Below the pieces are notes generated by a model, which ran no database searches, had not been told where the DNA came from, and saw nothing but the letters and a program-made list of their open reading frames with translations. Both the position numbers and the translations under genes were made by a program. A stretch of DNA of 64,000 nt from an uncultured Saprospiraceae bacterium (GTDB lineage: Bacteria > Bacteroidota > Bacteroidia > Chitinophagales > Saprospiraceae). Positions 35,901-44,154 of this stretch are shown one piece after another. Position 1 is the stretch's first letter; each line of letters begins with the position of its first letter. The stretch lies in contig CALEYL010000036.1 of NCBI GenBank assembly GCA_937926205.1, forward strand, positions 62,001-126,000, in the 5' to 3' direction.

Positions 35901-38900
35901 GCCGCTTGCTGCGCCATTGCAGCCGGGATTGGTTCCTGCCGCAGTAGCGGAGAGGTTGCAGTTGGGAGAAGCGATGCTGAAAGAACAGGTCTGCGTGCAG
36001 CCATTGTCATCGGTGACGATGATGTTGTAATTTCCTGCTATCAGGCCGGTTATGGTTGCTGTGCCCGCGGCAGCCTGCGTTTGCGAGCCACTGGCCGCAC
36101 CGCTCCATGCCACGGAATAAGCTGCCGTGCCGCCGGAAATTTGCACCGTTGCAGAACCGTCGGCGGCGCCGATGGCGGAGACTGGATTTTGCTGGGCGCA
36201 GACCAAAACGAGCGCCATCGGATCGGTCAGGGTTACCGAAGTATTGGCCGTACAGCCTGCACCATCGGTGACCGTAACGGCATAGGTTCCCGCCACCAGT
36301 CCGGTCGGGTCTTCAGTGCCGTCCAAAGTATTGTTATCCCAATCAAAAGTCAAAGTGCCTGTTCCGCCCGTGACCGTCAGCGCAATGCTGCCGCTCGCTG
36401 CGCCGTTGCAGCCGGGGTTGGTTCCCACAGCATTGGCGGAGAGGTTGCAGTTGGGAGAAGTGATGCTGAAAGAACAGGTCTGCGTGCAACCATTATCATC
36501 GGTGACGATGATGTTGTAATTTCCTGCTATCAGGCCGGTTATGGTTGCTGTTCCTGCGGTCGCCTGCATTTGCGAGCCACTGGCCGCACCGCTCCATGCC
36601 ACGGTATAAGCCGCCGTGCCGCCCGAAATCTGCACCGTTGCAGAACCGTCAGCGGCGCCGATGGCGGAGACTGGATTTTGCTGGGCGCAGACCAAAACGA
36701 GCGCCATCGGATCGGTCAGGGTTACCGAAGTATTGGCCGTGCAGCCTGCACCGTCGGTAACTGTAACGGCATAGGTTCCCGCCACCAGTCCGGTCGGGTC
36801 TTCGGCGCCATCCAACGTATTGTTGTTCCAATCAAAAGTCAAAGTGCCCGTTCCGCCTGTGACTGTCAGCGCAATGCTGCCGCTTGCTGCGCCGTTACAG
36901 CCGGGATTGGTTCCTACCGCATTGGCGGAGAGGTTGCAATTGGGAAAAGCGATGGTGAAAGCACAGGTCTGGGTGCAGCCATTATCATCGGTGACGATGA
37001 TGTTGTAATTTCCTGCTATCAGGCCGGTTATGGTTGCTGTGCCGGCGGCCGCCTGCGTTTGTGAGCCACTGGCTGCACCGCTCCAAGCTACTGTATAAGA
37101 TGCTGTACCGCCAGAAATCTGCACCGTTGCCGAGCCATCTGCGGCGCCGATGGCGGAGACCGGATTTTGCTGGGCACAGACCAAAACGAGCGCTGCCGGG
37201 TCGGTCAGGGTTACCGAAGTGTTGGCCGTGCAGCCCGCGCCATCGGTGACCGTGACGGAGTAGGTTCCGGCCACAAGTCCGGTCGGGTCTTCGGTGCCGT
37301 CTAAAGTATTGCTGTTCCAATCAAAAGTCAAAGCGCCCGTTCCGCCCGTAACCGTCAGTTCAATGCTGCCGCTTACTGCGCCGTTGCAGCCGGGATTGGT
37401 TCCTACCGCATTGGCGGAGAGGTTACAGTTGGGAGAAGCGATGGTGAAAGAACAGGTCTGCGTGCAGCCATTGGCATCGGTGACGATGATGTTGTAATTT
37501 CCTGCTATCAGGCCGGTTATGGTTGCTGTTCCTGCGGTCGCCTGCATTTGCGAGCCACTGGCCGCACCGCTCCATGCCACGGTATAAGCCGCCGTGCCGC
37601 CCGAAATCTGCACCGTTGCAGAACCGTCAGCGGCGCCGATGGCGGAGACAGGGTTTTGCTGGGCGCAGTTGAGGGTGATGAGCGCGGGAGCAGAAAGGGT
37701 GATACTGCCTGTTCCCATACAGCCTGTGTTGGTAGCGGTTACAACTACAGAATAAGTGCCTGGTCCGAGATTAGCGGGGTTTTGTTGGCCGTCTAATGCG
37801 TTGATATTCCAATCAAAAGTAAAAGGTCCGGTAGCGCCGCTGATGCCGGTTGAAATAGCGCCGTTAAGGGAAGCTGCACAACTAATTGCTTGTGTCACAG
37901 TGAGATTGACAACCGGAAGTGGATTGACCTGCAAACTTACGGGTACTGGCAGGGAGGTACAATTTCCATTGCTAACCGTTGCGTAAACAGTACCTGAGGA
38001 GGAACTGTATGCTGTGGGATTGGAAATGGAAATGGTGCCGGCGGGATTAGAAAACCAGTTGACGGCACCGCTGCCCCCGCTGATGGCGCCATTGAGGTTA
38101 GTGAGGTTGAAAACGGCGCTGTTGCCAGAAACGGCACAAAGTTCAAAAGGGTTCAGAGGTTGATTGGCGACCGGCAAAGGGTTGATTATCAGGCTCACAG
38201 GAACAGGGACGGAATTACAGCCATTCAGGGATACAACGGCATATACCGTAGCAGTGCCCGAAACGAAGGCCGAGGGATTGGCAATAGGATTGGTAGCGCC
38301 GGCGTCTGAAAACCAGTTAACCGTGCCGCTTCCCCCGCTGATGATGCCGTCGAGATTGGCGAGATTGAACTGTCCAAGGCCAGCGCCGTTATCGCAAATG
38401 CTCAGTGGTGCACCAGGCGGGTTGGCCGTCGGAGGTGGCGTGATGGTGATGCTGAATTGCTCCTGATCGGCGCAGTTGCCGCTGCCATCATAAGCAAACA
38501 AAGTAATGGTGGAGGCGATGACCTGTCCCGGCATAAACTGTGTGCCCGTTCCGTTGGGGCCGGTGTAGTAAGCCTCGTTGCCCGTCAGATTGGCGCCTGT
38601 GATGGGCGGAAGGGTATAGCTCTGGCAGGCCGACACATTGCTTGGTGGGTTGATGACTGGCGGTTGGCTGATGATGATTCCCACCGGCACTGTAGCGGAA
38701 GAGCAGGAGCCGTTGGATACCGTGGCATACACGGTAGTGGGCGGCGGAATTGCCAGAAAAATATTGTTGATATTGGGAATGGGCATGGTGGCAGCAGCAT
38801 CAAAAAACCAGTTGACGGTAAGCCCCGGATTGCCGCCGGTAATCTGAGTGAGAACAACAGCGCTGTTTTCGCTCAGCAGGGTAGGGGGGATGAAGAGTAC

Positions 38901-40856
38901 GCAGACTTCAAACGGTGCAGGTACATTGGCAGTGGGGTTCGGGTTCACCGTCACAGAGATCGTATTGGCAATGGCGCACTGGCCAGCGTTGGGGGAGAAG
39001 GTGAGCGTGTGATTGCCCGCTCCGGCAGTTGCCGGATTAAAAGTATTACCCGCTACGCCCGGCCCTGACCAGTTTCCGGTGATGCCACTTTGGGTTGTGT
39101 TCAATGCGGTGGGTGCAGCCGATGCACAAAATGGTCCAATCGGCGTGAGTGCCGGCGATGTGGCGGCATTGACCGTTACAGAAATCGTATTGGCAATGGC
39201 GCACTGTCCTGCGTCGGGTGAGAAGGTGAGCGTGTGATTGCCTGCCCCGGCAGTTGCCGGATTAAAAGCATTACCCGCTACGCCCGGCCCTGACCAGTTT
39301 CCGGTGATGCCGCTTTGGGTCGTGTTCAATGTGGTGGCTGCCCCTAAAACACAAAATGGCCCAATCGGCGTGAGCGCCGGCGATGTGGCGGCATTGACCG
39401 TCACAGAAATCGTATTGGCAATGGCGCACTGTCCGGCGTCAGGGGAGAAGGTAAGTGTATGATTGCCTGCCCCGGCAGTTGCCGGATTAAAAGCATTACC
39501 GGCTACGCCCGGCCCTGACCAGTTTCCGGTGATGCCGCTTTGGGTCGTGTTCAATGCAGTGGATGCCGCCAAAACACAAAATGGCCCAATCGGCGTGAGT
39601 GCCGGCGAGGTAGCGGCATTGACCGTCACAGAAATCGTATTGGCAATGGCGCACTGTCCTGCGTCAGGGGAGAAGGTAAGTGTATGATTGCCTGCTCCGG
39701 CAGTTGCCGGATTAAAAGCATTACCCACTACGCCCGGCCCGGCCCAGTTTCCGGTGATGCCGCTTTGTGTCGTGTTCAATGCTGTGGATGCCGCCGAAAC
39801 ACAAAATGGCCCAATCGGCGTGAGTGCCGGCGAGGTTGCGGCATTGACCGTTACAGAAATCGTATTGGCAATGGCGCACTGTCCTGCGTTGGGGGAAAAG
39901 GTAAGCGTGTGATTTCCTGCTCCGGCAGTTGCCGGATTAAAAGCATTACCCGCTACGCCCGGCCCCGACCAGTTTCCGGTGATGCCGCTTTGGGTCGTGT
40001 TCAGAGCTGTGGACGCTGCTGAAATGCAGAAAGGCCCAATGGAAGTGAGTGCCGGGGTACTAGGAGCATTCACCGTGACGGACGTCGTATTGACATTGGC
40101 GCATTGGTCTGCATTCGGCGTGAAAGTGAGCGTATGGTTGCCTGCACCGGCAGTTGCAGGGTTGAAGGAGTTTCCGGAAACACCAGGCCCCGACCAGGAG
40201 CCCGGGATGCCGCTCTGGGTCGTGTTCAGGGCGGTAGGCGCGGCGCTGGCACAGAAGGGCCCGATGGAAGTGAGCGCCGGCGTAACAGGGGTGTTCAGCG
40301 TTACGGTAACAGTAACTGTTATGGTATATTGATAACTTATTTGGCCATTGGTTACAGGATTGCAACCAGGATTAGAAACAGGGATGATGTCTACACTTAA
40401 ATTCCCTCCAAAATCTGGTACAATACCCGGATTAACGGGACCACCCAAAGGATTTCCAAAATTAAATGGCGGAGGGCTTGTATTAGGGGGAAAATTAGGT
40501 TCTGCTATCAAATTAGTCGCCGGCAAACACGTGGCACCGCCACTGTAGGTTCCACATCCATAAAACAGATTGTAATAGAGTACTGAATGGGGACAAGGAC
40601 CACCAGGATTAGTGTAGCCTGTAAGATTGATCACCACGCTTATACTTGTAATCTGTTGACAAGGACTTGTCCTTGCCGGCAATGTAAAATCATGGGCATA
40701 ACCATCGCTGTGACCTGAGGTATTACCTAAACCAGCCCAGGCTTTCCTGTCGAGCCCTATTGTAGCATTCGTATGGGTTTGGGTTAGCGTAAAAACCTGG
40801 CCAAACGAAAAATCCGTTACTAAAATTAAAAAGAATACAGTGAAGTATCTACACAT
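32991..40856 (-). CDS. Giant SprB-repeat adhesin with gliding-motility-type (T9SS type B) C-terminus
   Basis: This is a 2621-aa protein. The ATG at 40856 gives a signal peptide (MCRYFTVFFLILVTDFSFGQ). After a short unique region come six 75-residue repeats (about 187-640; ALTPIGPFC ... NTTQSGITGNWSGPGV), then PKD/Ig-like segments (about 640-1055), then eight 163-residue units (about 1059-2363), each holding two SprB-like repeats (GSATVQISGGTAAYTVAWSG; GLVAGTYAVTVTDGAGCTANTS). The last ~100 residues (FVPNVFSPNGDGINDKF, FDRWG, SAGVYLYFAEIEF) form the gliding motility-associated C-terminal domain used as a type B T9SS signal. The repeat type is that of SprB, the gliding adhesin of Flavobacterium johnsoniae. 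A role in gliding, attachment or a cell-surface filament is inferred. Confidence 0.92.
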   Translation of the reverse strand: MCRYFTVFFLILVTDFSFGQVFTLTQTHTNATIGLDRKAWAGLGNTSGHSDGYAHDFTLPARTSPCQQITSISVVINLTGYTNPGGPCPHSVLYYNLFYGCGTYSGGATCLPATNLIAEPNFPPNTSPPPFNFGNPLGGPVNPGIVPDFGGNLSVDIIPVSNPGCNPVTNGQISYQYTITVTVTVTLNTPVTPALTSIGPFCASAAPTALNTTQSGIPGSWSGPGVSGNSFNPATAGAGNHTLTFTPNADQCANVNTTSVTVNAPSTPALTSIGPFCISAASTALNTTQSGITGNWSGPGVAGNAFNPATAGAGNHTLTFSPNAGQCAIANTISVTVNAATSPALTPIGPFCVSAASTALNTTQSGITGNWAGPGVVGNAFNPATAGAGNHTLTFSPDAGQCAIANTISVTVNAATSPALTPIGPFCVLAASTALNTTQSGITGNWSGPGVAGNAFNPATAGAGNHTLTFSPDAGQCAIANTISVTVNAATSPALTPIGPFCVLGAATTLNTTQSGITGNWSGPGVAGNAFNPATAGAGNHTLTFSPDAGQCAIANTISVTVNAATSPALTPIGPFCASAAPTALNTTQSGITGNWSGPGVAGNTFNPATAGAGNHTLTFSPNAGQCAIANTISVTVNPNPTANVPAPFEVCVLFIPPTLLSENSAVVLTQITGGNPGLTVNWFFDAAATMPIPNINNIFLAIPPPTTVYATVSNGSCSSATVPVGIIISQPPVINPPSNVSACQSYTLPPITGANLTGNEAYYTGPNGTGTQFMPGQVIASTITLFAYDGSGNCADQEQFSITITPPPTANPPGAPLSICDNGAGLGQFNLANLDGIISGGSGTVNWFSDAGATNPIANPSAFVSGTATVYAVVSLNGCNSVPVPVSLIINPLPVANQPLNPFELCAVSGNSAVFNLTNLNGAISGGSGAVNWFSNPAGTISISNPTAYSSSSGTVYATVSNGNCTSLPVPVSLQVNPLPVVNLTVTQAISCAASLNGAISTGISGATGPFTFDWNINALDGQQNPANLGPGTYSVVVTATNTGCMGTGSITLSAPALITLNCAQQNPVSAIGAADGSATVQISGGTAAYTVAWSGAASGSQMQATAGTATITGLIAGNYNIIVTDANGCTQTCSFTIASPNCNLSANAVGTNPGCNGAVSGSIELTVTGGTGALTFDWNSNTLDGTEDPTGLVAGTYSVTVTDGAGCTANTSVTLTDPAALVLVCAQQNPVSAIGAADGSATVQISGGTASYTVAWSGAASGSQTQAAAGTATITGLIAGNYNIIVTDDNGCTQTCAFTIAFPNCNLSANAVGTNPGCNGAASGSIALTVTGGTGTLTFDWNNNTLDGAEDPTGLVAGTYAVTVTDGAGCTANTSVTLTDPMALVLVCAQQNPVSAIGAADGSATVQISGGTAAYTVAWSGAASGSQMQATAGTATITGLIAGNYNIIVTDDNGCTQTCSFSITSPNCNLSANAVGTNPGCNGAASGSIALTVTGGTGTLTFDWDNNTLDGTEDPTGLVAGTYAVTVTDGAGCTANTSVTLTDPMALVLVCAQQNPVSAIGAADGSATVQISGGTAAYSVAWSGAASGSQTQAAAGTATITGLIAGNYNIIVTDDNGCTQTCSFSIASPNCNLSATAAGTNPGCNGAASGSIDLTVTGGTGALTFDWNNNTLDGTEDPTGLVAGTYSVTVTDGAGCTANASVTLTDPAALVLVCAQQNPVSAIGGADGSATVQISGGTAAYTVAWSGAANGSQNQAAAGTATITGLIAGNYNIIVTDANGCTQTCAFTIASPNCNLSATAVGTNPGCNGAASGSIDLTATGGTGTLTFDWNNNTLDGTEDPTGLVAGTYAVTVTDGAGCTANTSVTLTDPMALVLVCAQQNPVSAIGAADGSATVQISGGTAAYSVAWSGAASGSQTQAAAGTATITGLIAGNYNIIVTDDNGCTQTCAFTITSPNCNLSATAVGTNPGCNGAASGSIDLTVTGGTGTLTFDWNNNTLDGTEDPTGLVAGTYSVTVTDGAGCTANTSVTLTDPMALVLVCAQQNPVSAIGAADGSATVQISGGTAAYTVAWSGAASGSQTQAAAGTATITGLIAGNYNIIVTDDNGCTQTCSFTITSPNCNLSATAVGTNPGCNGAASGSIDLTVTGGTGTLTFDWNNNTLDGTEDPTGLVAGTYAVTVTDGAGCTTNTSVTLTNPAALVLVCAQQNPVSVIGAADGSATVQISGGTAAYTVAWSGAASGSQTQAAAGTATITGLIAGNYNIIVTDDNGCTQTCSFTITSPNCNLSATAVGTNPGCNGAASGSIYLTVTGGTGTLTFDWDNNTLDGTEDPTGLVAGTYAVTVTDGAGCTANTSVTLTDPTALSFAATGNMANCLDPLNGSISITLANGGTSPYEVSYDGLLFTGLGSLPSQIAGVAPGNYTVTLQDANDCMVETQVVVLAAPTYTLDLGPDRNIRLGDSIRLEGLANFNIDSVVWTPTEFLNDITGPVTFARPRVSTVYQLTAFDENGCRAEDGVWVFVEQKYEIFVPNVFSPNGDGINDKFRIFGDDKVKTIRNLQIFDRWGGNVFGVTNVMPDASAAGWDGSHRGQPVSAGVYLYFAEIEFFDDHVETVTGEVTVVR
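33770..37680 (-). repeat. Eight tandem 489-bp units (coding SprB repeats)
   Basis: Equivalent points recur every 489 bp (about 33770, 34258, 34747, 35236, 35725, 36214, 36703, 37192). Each unit encodes 163 residues, and units differ by scattered point changes, mostly synonymous or conservative. Variants are shared between non-adjacent units (for example QMQATAG against QTQAAAG), which is a mark of gene conversion. The array is prone to copy-number change and to misassembly. Confidence 0.92.
38945..40296 (-). repeat. Six tandem 225-bp units (coding)
   Basis: Equivalent points recur every 225 bp (39059, 39284, 39509, 39734, 39959, 40184). Each unit encodes 75 residues with one cysteine at GPFC and one at GQC or DQC. 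The middle four units are nearly identical, while the unit nearest the N-terminus is the most diverged. Confidence 0.92.
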
Positions 40857-40990
40857 TTGATTGGTTTTAAATTGGTTAGAATCTACAAAAACCAGCATAA
40901 GTGGGAGGATTGCCGGAAAGAGGGAGGATTTATTACTTCTTGTTTTGAGACAATCAAAAGTTGTATCCTGCTATTTCGATTTGTTCCTTC

Positions 40991-41048
40991 GACAGCGTTC
41001 CTTCTCCCGTTATCGTCTCAACACAGCCGTCAAAAAAACAATCTTTGC
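40991..41048 (-). pseudogene. Relic of a T9SS type B C-terminus
   Basis: Read on the minus strand this segment encodes DCFFDGCVETITGEGTLS, close to the last residues of the 2621-aa protein (IEFFDDHVETVTGEVTV). The DNA aligns with 33003-33060 over about 55 bp. Upstream the frame is broken by stop codons. It appears to be the last trace of a second adhesin gene that once preceded the 2621-aa gene. Confidence 0.5.
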
Positions 41049-41593
41049 ATGGTCAGGCTACCGTCAGCTTTTCGGCTTGCGCTTGTATGGCTAAGGAAAG
41101 CATCAAAATCGCCAGAAGCATGATGAATTATCTGGCAAATTTCTCATTTAAAAAATTTTATACGGCTTAAGCAGAATTTAGCAACTTCAATTCGAGTCTC
41201 AGGTGAAGATATTGATATTAGTTGAAAGAAAGTATGTATATTATATATACATGGGCAAAAGTCGGCCGGTAATTTTAAATTCCAATTATTCAAAAGATTG
41301 TTTTACAGGAGTCTACAGGGCGATTCTCTAATAGCGCAGCGTTATTTGTTTTTTTGCTTGTATATTCTTTGTAGCGGTAAAACTGGTGTTCAGGCTCCCG
41401 CTATTCGAAGAGCACTCCTGCCTAGATCAGCCATCATCAATCATGTAATCATCAATCATCAATAAAAAAAGGGGTTATCCCTGCTCGCGTCCACCCTCTT
41501 AGTCCGTATGCGACCCTGAAGGTCGTAATGAGCGGCATCGTTTTTAAAATGAGCAGGTTGTAATCAGCTTGCGCGGCAGCAGGTTAGCCATCA
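41049..41593. other. Non-coding region with short palindrome and ATCATCA repeats
   Basis: No gene is supported in this stretch. It contains an AT-rich palindrome ATGTATAT-TAT-ATATACAT (41234-41252), a run of ATCATCA-like heptamers (about 41428-41463), and a short hairpin CGACC-CTGAA-GGTCG at about 41511-41525. Confidence 0.4.
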
Positions 41594-42304
41594 TCATTCA
41601 TTGGCTTTTTTTAAGCTGTTATTTTGAAAGTCATAAGCTTCCTCAAAAGAGTATAAAAAACCGTTTTCCCTTCGGTATTTGCACAATATGGAATCGGGCT
41701 TTAATTCAGATTTGAAGTCACTTTTAAGAGAAACAGATAATTCCTTGTTTTTAAAAATATAATCCAAAGTTGCGTAGATATTTCTGGCACGTAGATTCAA
41801 CGATAGTGGAACATATTCATAGCTGCGACTAACTACTTTCGGAGAAGCTATATCCCAGTATTTTTTTTTAATTATCTCAATTTTATTTTCGTTTATTTCA
41901 AGGTCAGTAGCATCGTTGTTTATTGAAAAAGCCACTTCAGGGAATACTTTTAATATGTTCTGACCGATGTTTACCCTTAGCGTTTCTGATGTAATCTCCT
42001 CTTTTTCTTCAACATTCAGATGCTCGCTTATATCCGTACCCCGATATAAAATGATCACGCCATCCTCTGTTGTCCAATTGCCATAGTAATGAAACAGCGC
42101 GTCACTTTCCATCGGAAGCGTCTGCTGTGCGATATATGTAGAGTCCCGTCTTAAGCTCAGATAAGTGTAAGTTTTTGAATCAACTGCCTGGAAGTACTCC
42201 CCGAAAAGACCTGAATCTGCCTGACTGGGTTGTTTAACATTGCCGCAGCAATAGAATATGGCAAGGGAAGCCACAATTTTCGTTAAGCTTTTTATGGAGG
42301 GCAT
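41594..42304 (-). CDS. Hypothetical lipoprotein
   Basis: I do not recognise the family of this 236-aa protein. The N-terminus MPSIKSLTKIVASLAIFYCCGN looks like a lipoprotein signal with Cys19 or Cys20 as the lipidated residue. The mature part is rich in charged residues and beta-type segments (SGLFGEYFQAVDSKTYTYLSL; VIILYRGTDISEHLNV), with no cysteine motif except SILCKYRRENG near the end. Base composition is AT-richer than the flanking housekeeping genes, which may indicate a strain-specific gene. It stands alone, about 110 bp downstream of pyrB. Confidence 0.7.
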   Translation of the reverse strand: MPSIKSLTKIVASLAIFYCCGNVKQPSQADSGLFGEYFQAVDSKTYTYLSLRRDSTYIAQQTLPMESDALFHYYGNWTTEDGVIILYRGTDISEHLNVEEKEEITSETLRVNIGQNILKVFPEVAFSINNDATDLEINENKIEIIKKKYWDIASPKVVSRSYEYVPLSLNLRARNIYATLDYIFKNKELSVSLKSDFKSELKPDSILCKYRRENGFLYSFEEAYDFQNNSLKKANE

Positions 42305-42417
42305 AAACAGCGTTTTTACGGGTTAAAGTTACGGACTCCAACTAGCTCCATTAGGGGCTCAATGCTGGTAGAAAAATCTTATGCCAATTTGCCCTTCGCC
42401 CATTTCCCCGTTCTCCC

Positions 42418-43353
42418 TTAACGCTGCGCCGCCAGCAAATACAACACGGCCATGCGCACGGCCACGCCATTCTCTACTTGCTGCAGAATGATGGAATGCC
42501 CGGAATCGGCCACGTCGCTGTCGATTTCAACGCCGCGGTTGATGGGGCCGGGGTGCATGATGAGTACAGGTTTGTCCAGGCTGTCGAGCAGCGCTTTGTT
42601 GATGCCGTAATAAAGCGTGTATTCGCGCAGGGAAGGGAAATATTTGATGTCCTGGCGTTCGAGCTGGATGCGGAGCACATTCGCTACGTCGCACCATTCG
42701 AGGGTTTGACGAACGTTGTGGGAAACGCGCACCCCAAGGCCGCCGATGTGGTGGGGGATGAGCGTGGGCGGGCCGCAAACGGTGACTTCCGCGCCCAGTT
42801 TCTGGAGGCAAAAAATATTGCTGAGCGCAACCCGCGAGTGCAGGATGTCGCCAAAAATGGCAATTTTTTTTCCTTCCAGGCTGCCGCCAAAATGGGATTC
42901 CATCGAATAGGCGTCGAGCAAAGCCTGTGTGGGGTGCTCGTGGGTGCCGTCGCCGGCATTGATGATGTTGGCGGAAATGTGGTTGGCCAAAAAGTGCGGC
43001 GCGCCGGGCGCAGGGTGGCGCATCACCACCATATCCACTTTCATGGCCAGAATGTTGTTGACGGTATCGAGCAGGGTTTCGCCTTTTCCAACCGAAGAAG
43101 TTGAGGCTGAAAAATTCACCACATCCGCCGAAAGGCGTTTTTCCGCCAGTTCAAAAGAGACTCTGGTACGGGTGGAGCTTTCAAAAAACAGATTCGCGAC
43201 GGTGATGTCGCGCAGCGAAGGCACTTTTTTGATCGGGCGGTTGAGCACTTCCTTAAACTCGCGGGTCGTATCAAAAATAAGGCGAATGTCGGCAGCAGTC
43301 AGGTTTTTGATGCCCAGTAAGTGTTTCGTGCTGAGTTGCTGCGTCCCGCTCAT
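42418..43353 (-). CDS. pyrB: Aspartate carbamoyltransferase, catalytic subunit
   Basis: PyrB condenses carbamoyl phosphate with aspartate in the second step of pyrimidine synthesis. The 311-aa length is usual. The carbamoyl-phosphate loop ESSTRTRVSFE, the HPTQALLD motif and the C-terminal HPGPINRGVEI are all present. I chose the ATG at 43353 (MSGTQQLSTKHLLGI) because it overlaps the pyrR stop codon as ATGA, a strong sign of translational coupling. No pyrI-type regulatory chain is in the window. Its substrate is made by the carbamoyl phosphate synthetase whose small subunit is encoded at 46821-47921. Confidence 0.96.
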   Translation of the reverse strand: MSGTQQLSTKHLLGIKNLTAADIRLIFDTTREFKEVLNRPIKKVPSLRDITVANLFFESSTRTRVSFELAEKRLSADVVNFSASTSSVGKGETLLDTVNNILAMKVDMVVMRHPAPGAPHFLANHISANIINAGDGTHEHPTQALLDAYSMESHFGGSLEGKKIAIFGDILHSRVALSNIFCLQKLGAEVTVCGPPTLIPHHIGGLGVRVSHNVRQTLEWCDVANVLRIQLERQDIKYFPSLREYTLYYGINKALLDSLDKPVLIMHPGPINRGVEIDSDVADSGHSIILQQVENGVAVRMAVLYLLAAQR

Positions 43354-43919
43354 ACTGCTTTCCAATCAGAGGTTGCTTTATCAGGAAATAAAATGACGCG
43401 ATCTTCGCCATGCTGTTCGGCCCATTCCACTTTCACGTAGGCCTGATCAAGAGCATCCACTGTGATGCCCACGTAGTCGGCCTGTATGGGTAAATCCCGG
43501 TTAAAGCGGCGGTCCACCAAAGCCAAAAGCTCTACATGGCGCGGACGCCCGTAGTGGTTGAGGGCTGTCAGTGCAGCCTGAACCGTCCGTCCGGTAAACA
43601 AAACGTCGTCTATCAGAATGACATTTTTATCTTCAATGAGAAAGTCCATAACCGTTTCGCTGGCTTTGAGCGGTTTGGCGCGCATGCGAAAATCATCGCG
43701 GTAAAAAGTGATGTCTAATTTGCCGTATTCTAATCTGGGAAGACCCGTCAAAACGCTCAACCCCTGCACGATCCGATCCGACAGCCAGATGCCCCGCGGC
43801 TGAATGCCCACAATGCACGTGTCCTCCAACCGGCCAAATGTCTCGATCAATTGGCAGCAAAGCCGCTCGATGGTCAGCTTGAAGCGCTCCTTGCCGAGTA
43901 TGACGCGTTCATTATCCAA
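43350..43919 (-). CDS. pyrR: Bifunctional pyr regulator / uracil phosphoribosyltransferase
   Basis: This 189-aa protein of the phosphoribosyltransferase fold has the PRPP-binding motif VILIDDVLFTGRTVQAAL and the PyrR-like start DNERVILGKERFKLTIERL. In other bacteria PyrR binds pyr mRNA to attenuate transcription and has weak uracil phosphoribosyltransferase activity. The first codon is TTG: in frame upstream there is a TAA three codons earlier, and no in-frame ATG gives a PyrR-like N-terminus. A 7-bp tandem repeat begins 2 bp upstream of this start. I see no convincing PyrR-type anti-antiterminator in the leader. Confidence 0.92.
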   Translation of the reverse strand: MDNERVILGKERFKLTIERLCCQLIETFGRLEDTCIVGIQPRGIWLSDRIVQGLSVLTGLPRLEYGKLDITFYRDDFRMRAKPLKASETVMDFLIEDKNVILIDDVLFTGRTVQAALTALNHYGRPRHVELLALVDRRFNRDLPIQADYVGITVDALDQAYVKVEWAEQHGEDRVILFPDKATSDWKAV

Positions 43920-43921
43920 GG

Positions 43922-43970
43922 GTAGATGTTAGATATTAGACATTAGATATTAGACATTAGATGTTAGACA
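43922..43970. repeat. TTAGAYR heptamer satellite abutting pyrR start
   Basis: Seven consecutive 7-mers (GTAGATG, TTAGATA, TTAGACA, TTAGATA, TTAGACA, TTAGATG, TTAGACA) end 2 bp from the TTG start of pyrR. The array lies in the leader, so changes in copy number would move the promoter relative to the start in 7-bp steps. Confidence 0.85.
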
Positions 43971-44011
43971 TCAGAGGCCGGACACAGGCTTCCTCTTCCA
44001 ATGTGAGTAGC

Positions 44012-44150
44012 GACTATTTTGGTCTGAGCTTTACCTGCCTACCGCAGGCAGGAAGTTCGAGAGCAAGGCTTGCGAAGGCCCTCGTTTCGACTTCGCTCAA
44101 TGAGCGATTTTTGGGTCAAGCATAACGCAGCTATCGGACTTTAAAGACGG
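44012..44150. repeat. Dispersed ~140-bp intergenic element, copy C
   Basis: It has the same orientation as copy A and shares the exact 17-bp core AACGCAGCTATCGGACT (44124-44140). It shares AGTTCGAGAGCAAGGCTTG (44054-44072) with copy B, and GCTTTACCTGCC with copy A. The terminal AGTGTCTG repeats are degraded. It lies between sucD and pyrR. Confidence 0.6.
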
Positions 44151-44154
44151 ACCT

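Noticed and set aside
35103..37064. Long plus-strand frames (245 and 328 codons) with repeated arginine-rich sequence
   Set aside because: They mirror the 489-bp SprB repeat units on the opposite strand and repeat with the same period. The minus-strand reading gives clear SprB domains and a sorting signal.
33770..40296. Regularly spaced repeats resembling a CRISPR-like array
   Set aside because: The periods are 225 and 489 bp, both multiples of three, and the whole units are conserved as protein. There are no short repeats with unique spacers and no cas genes.
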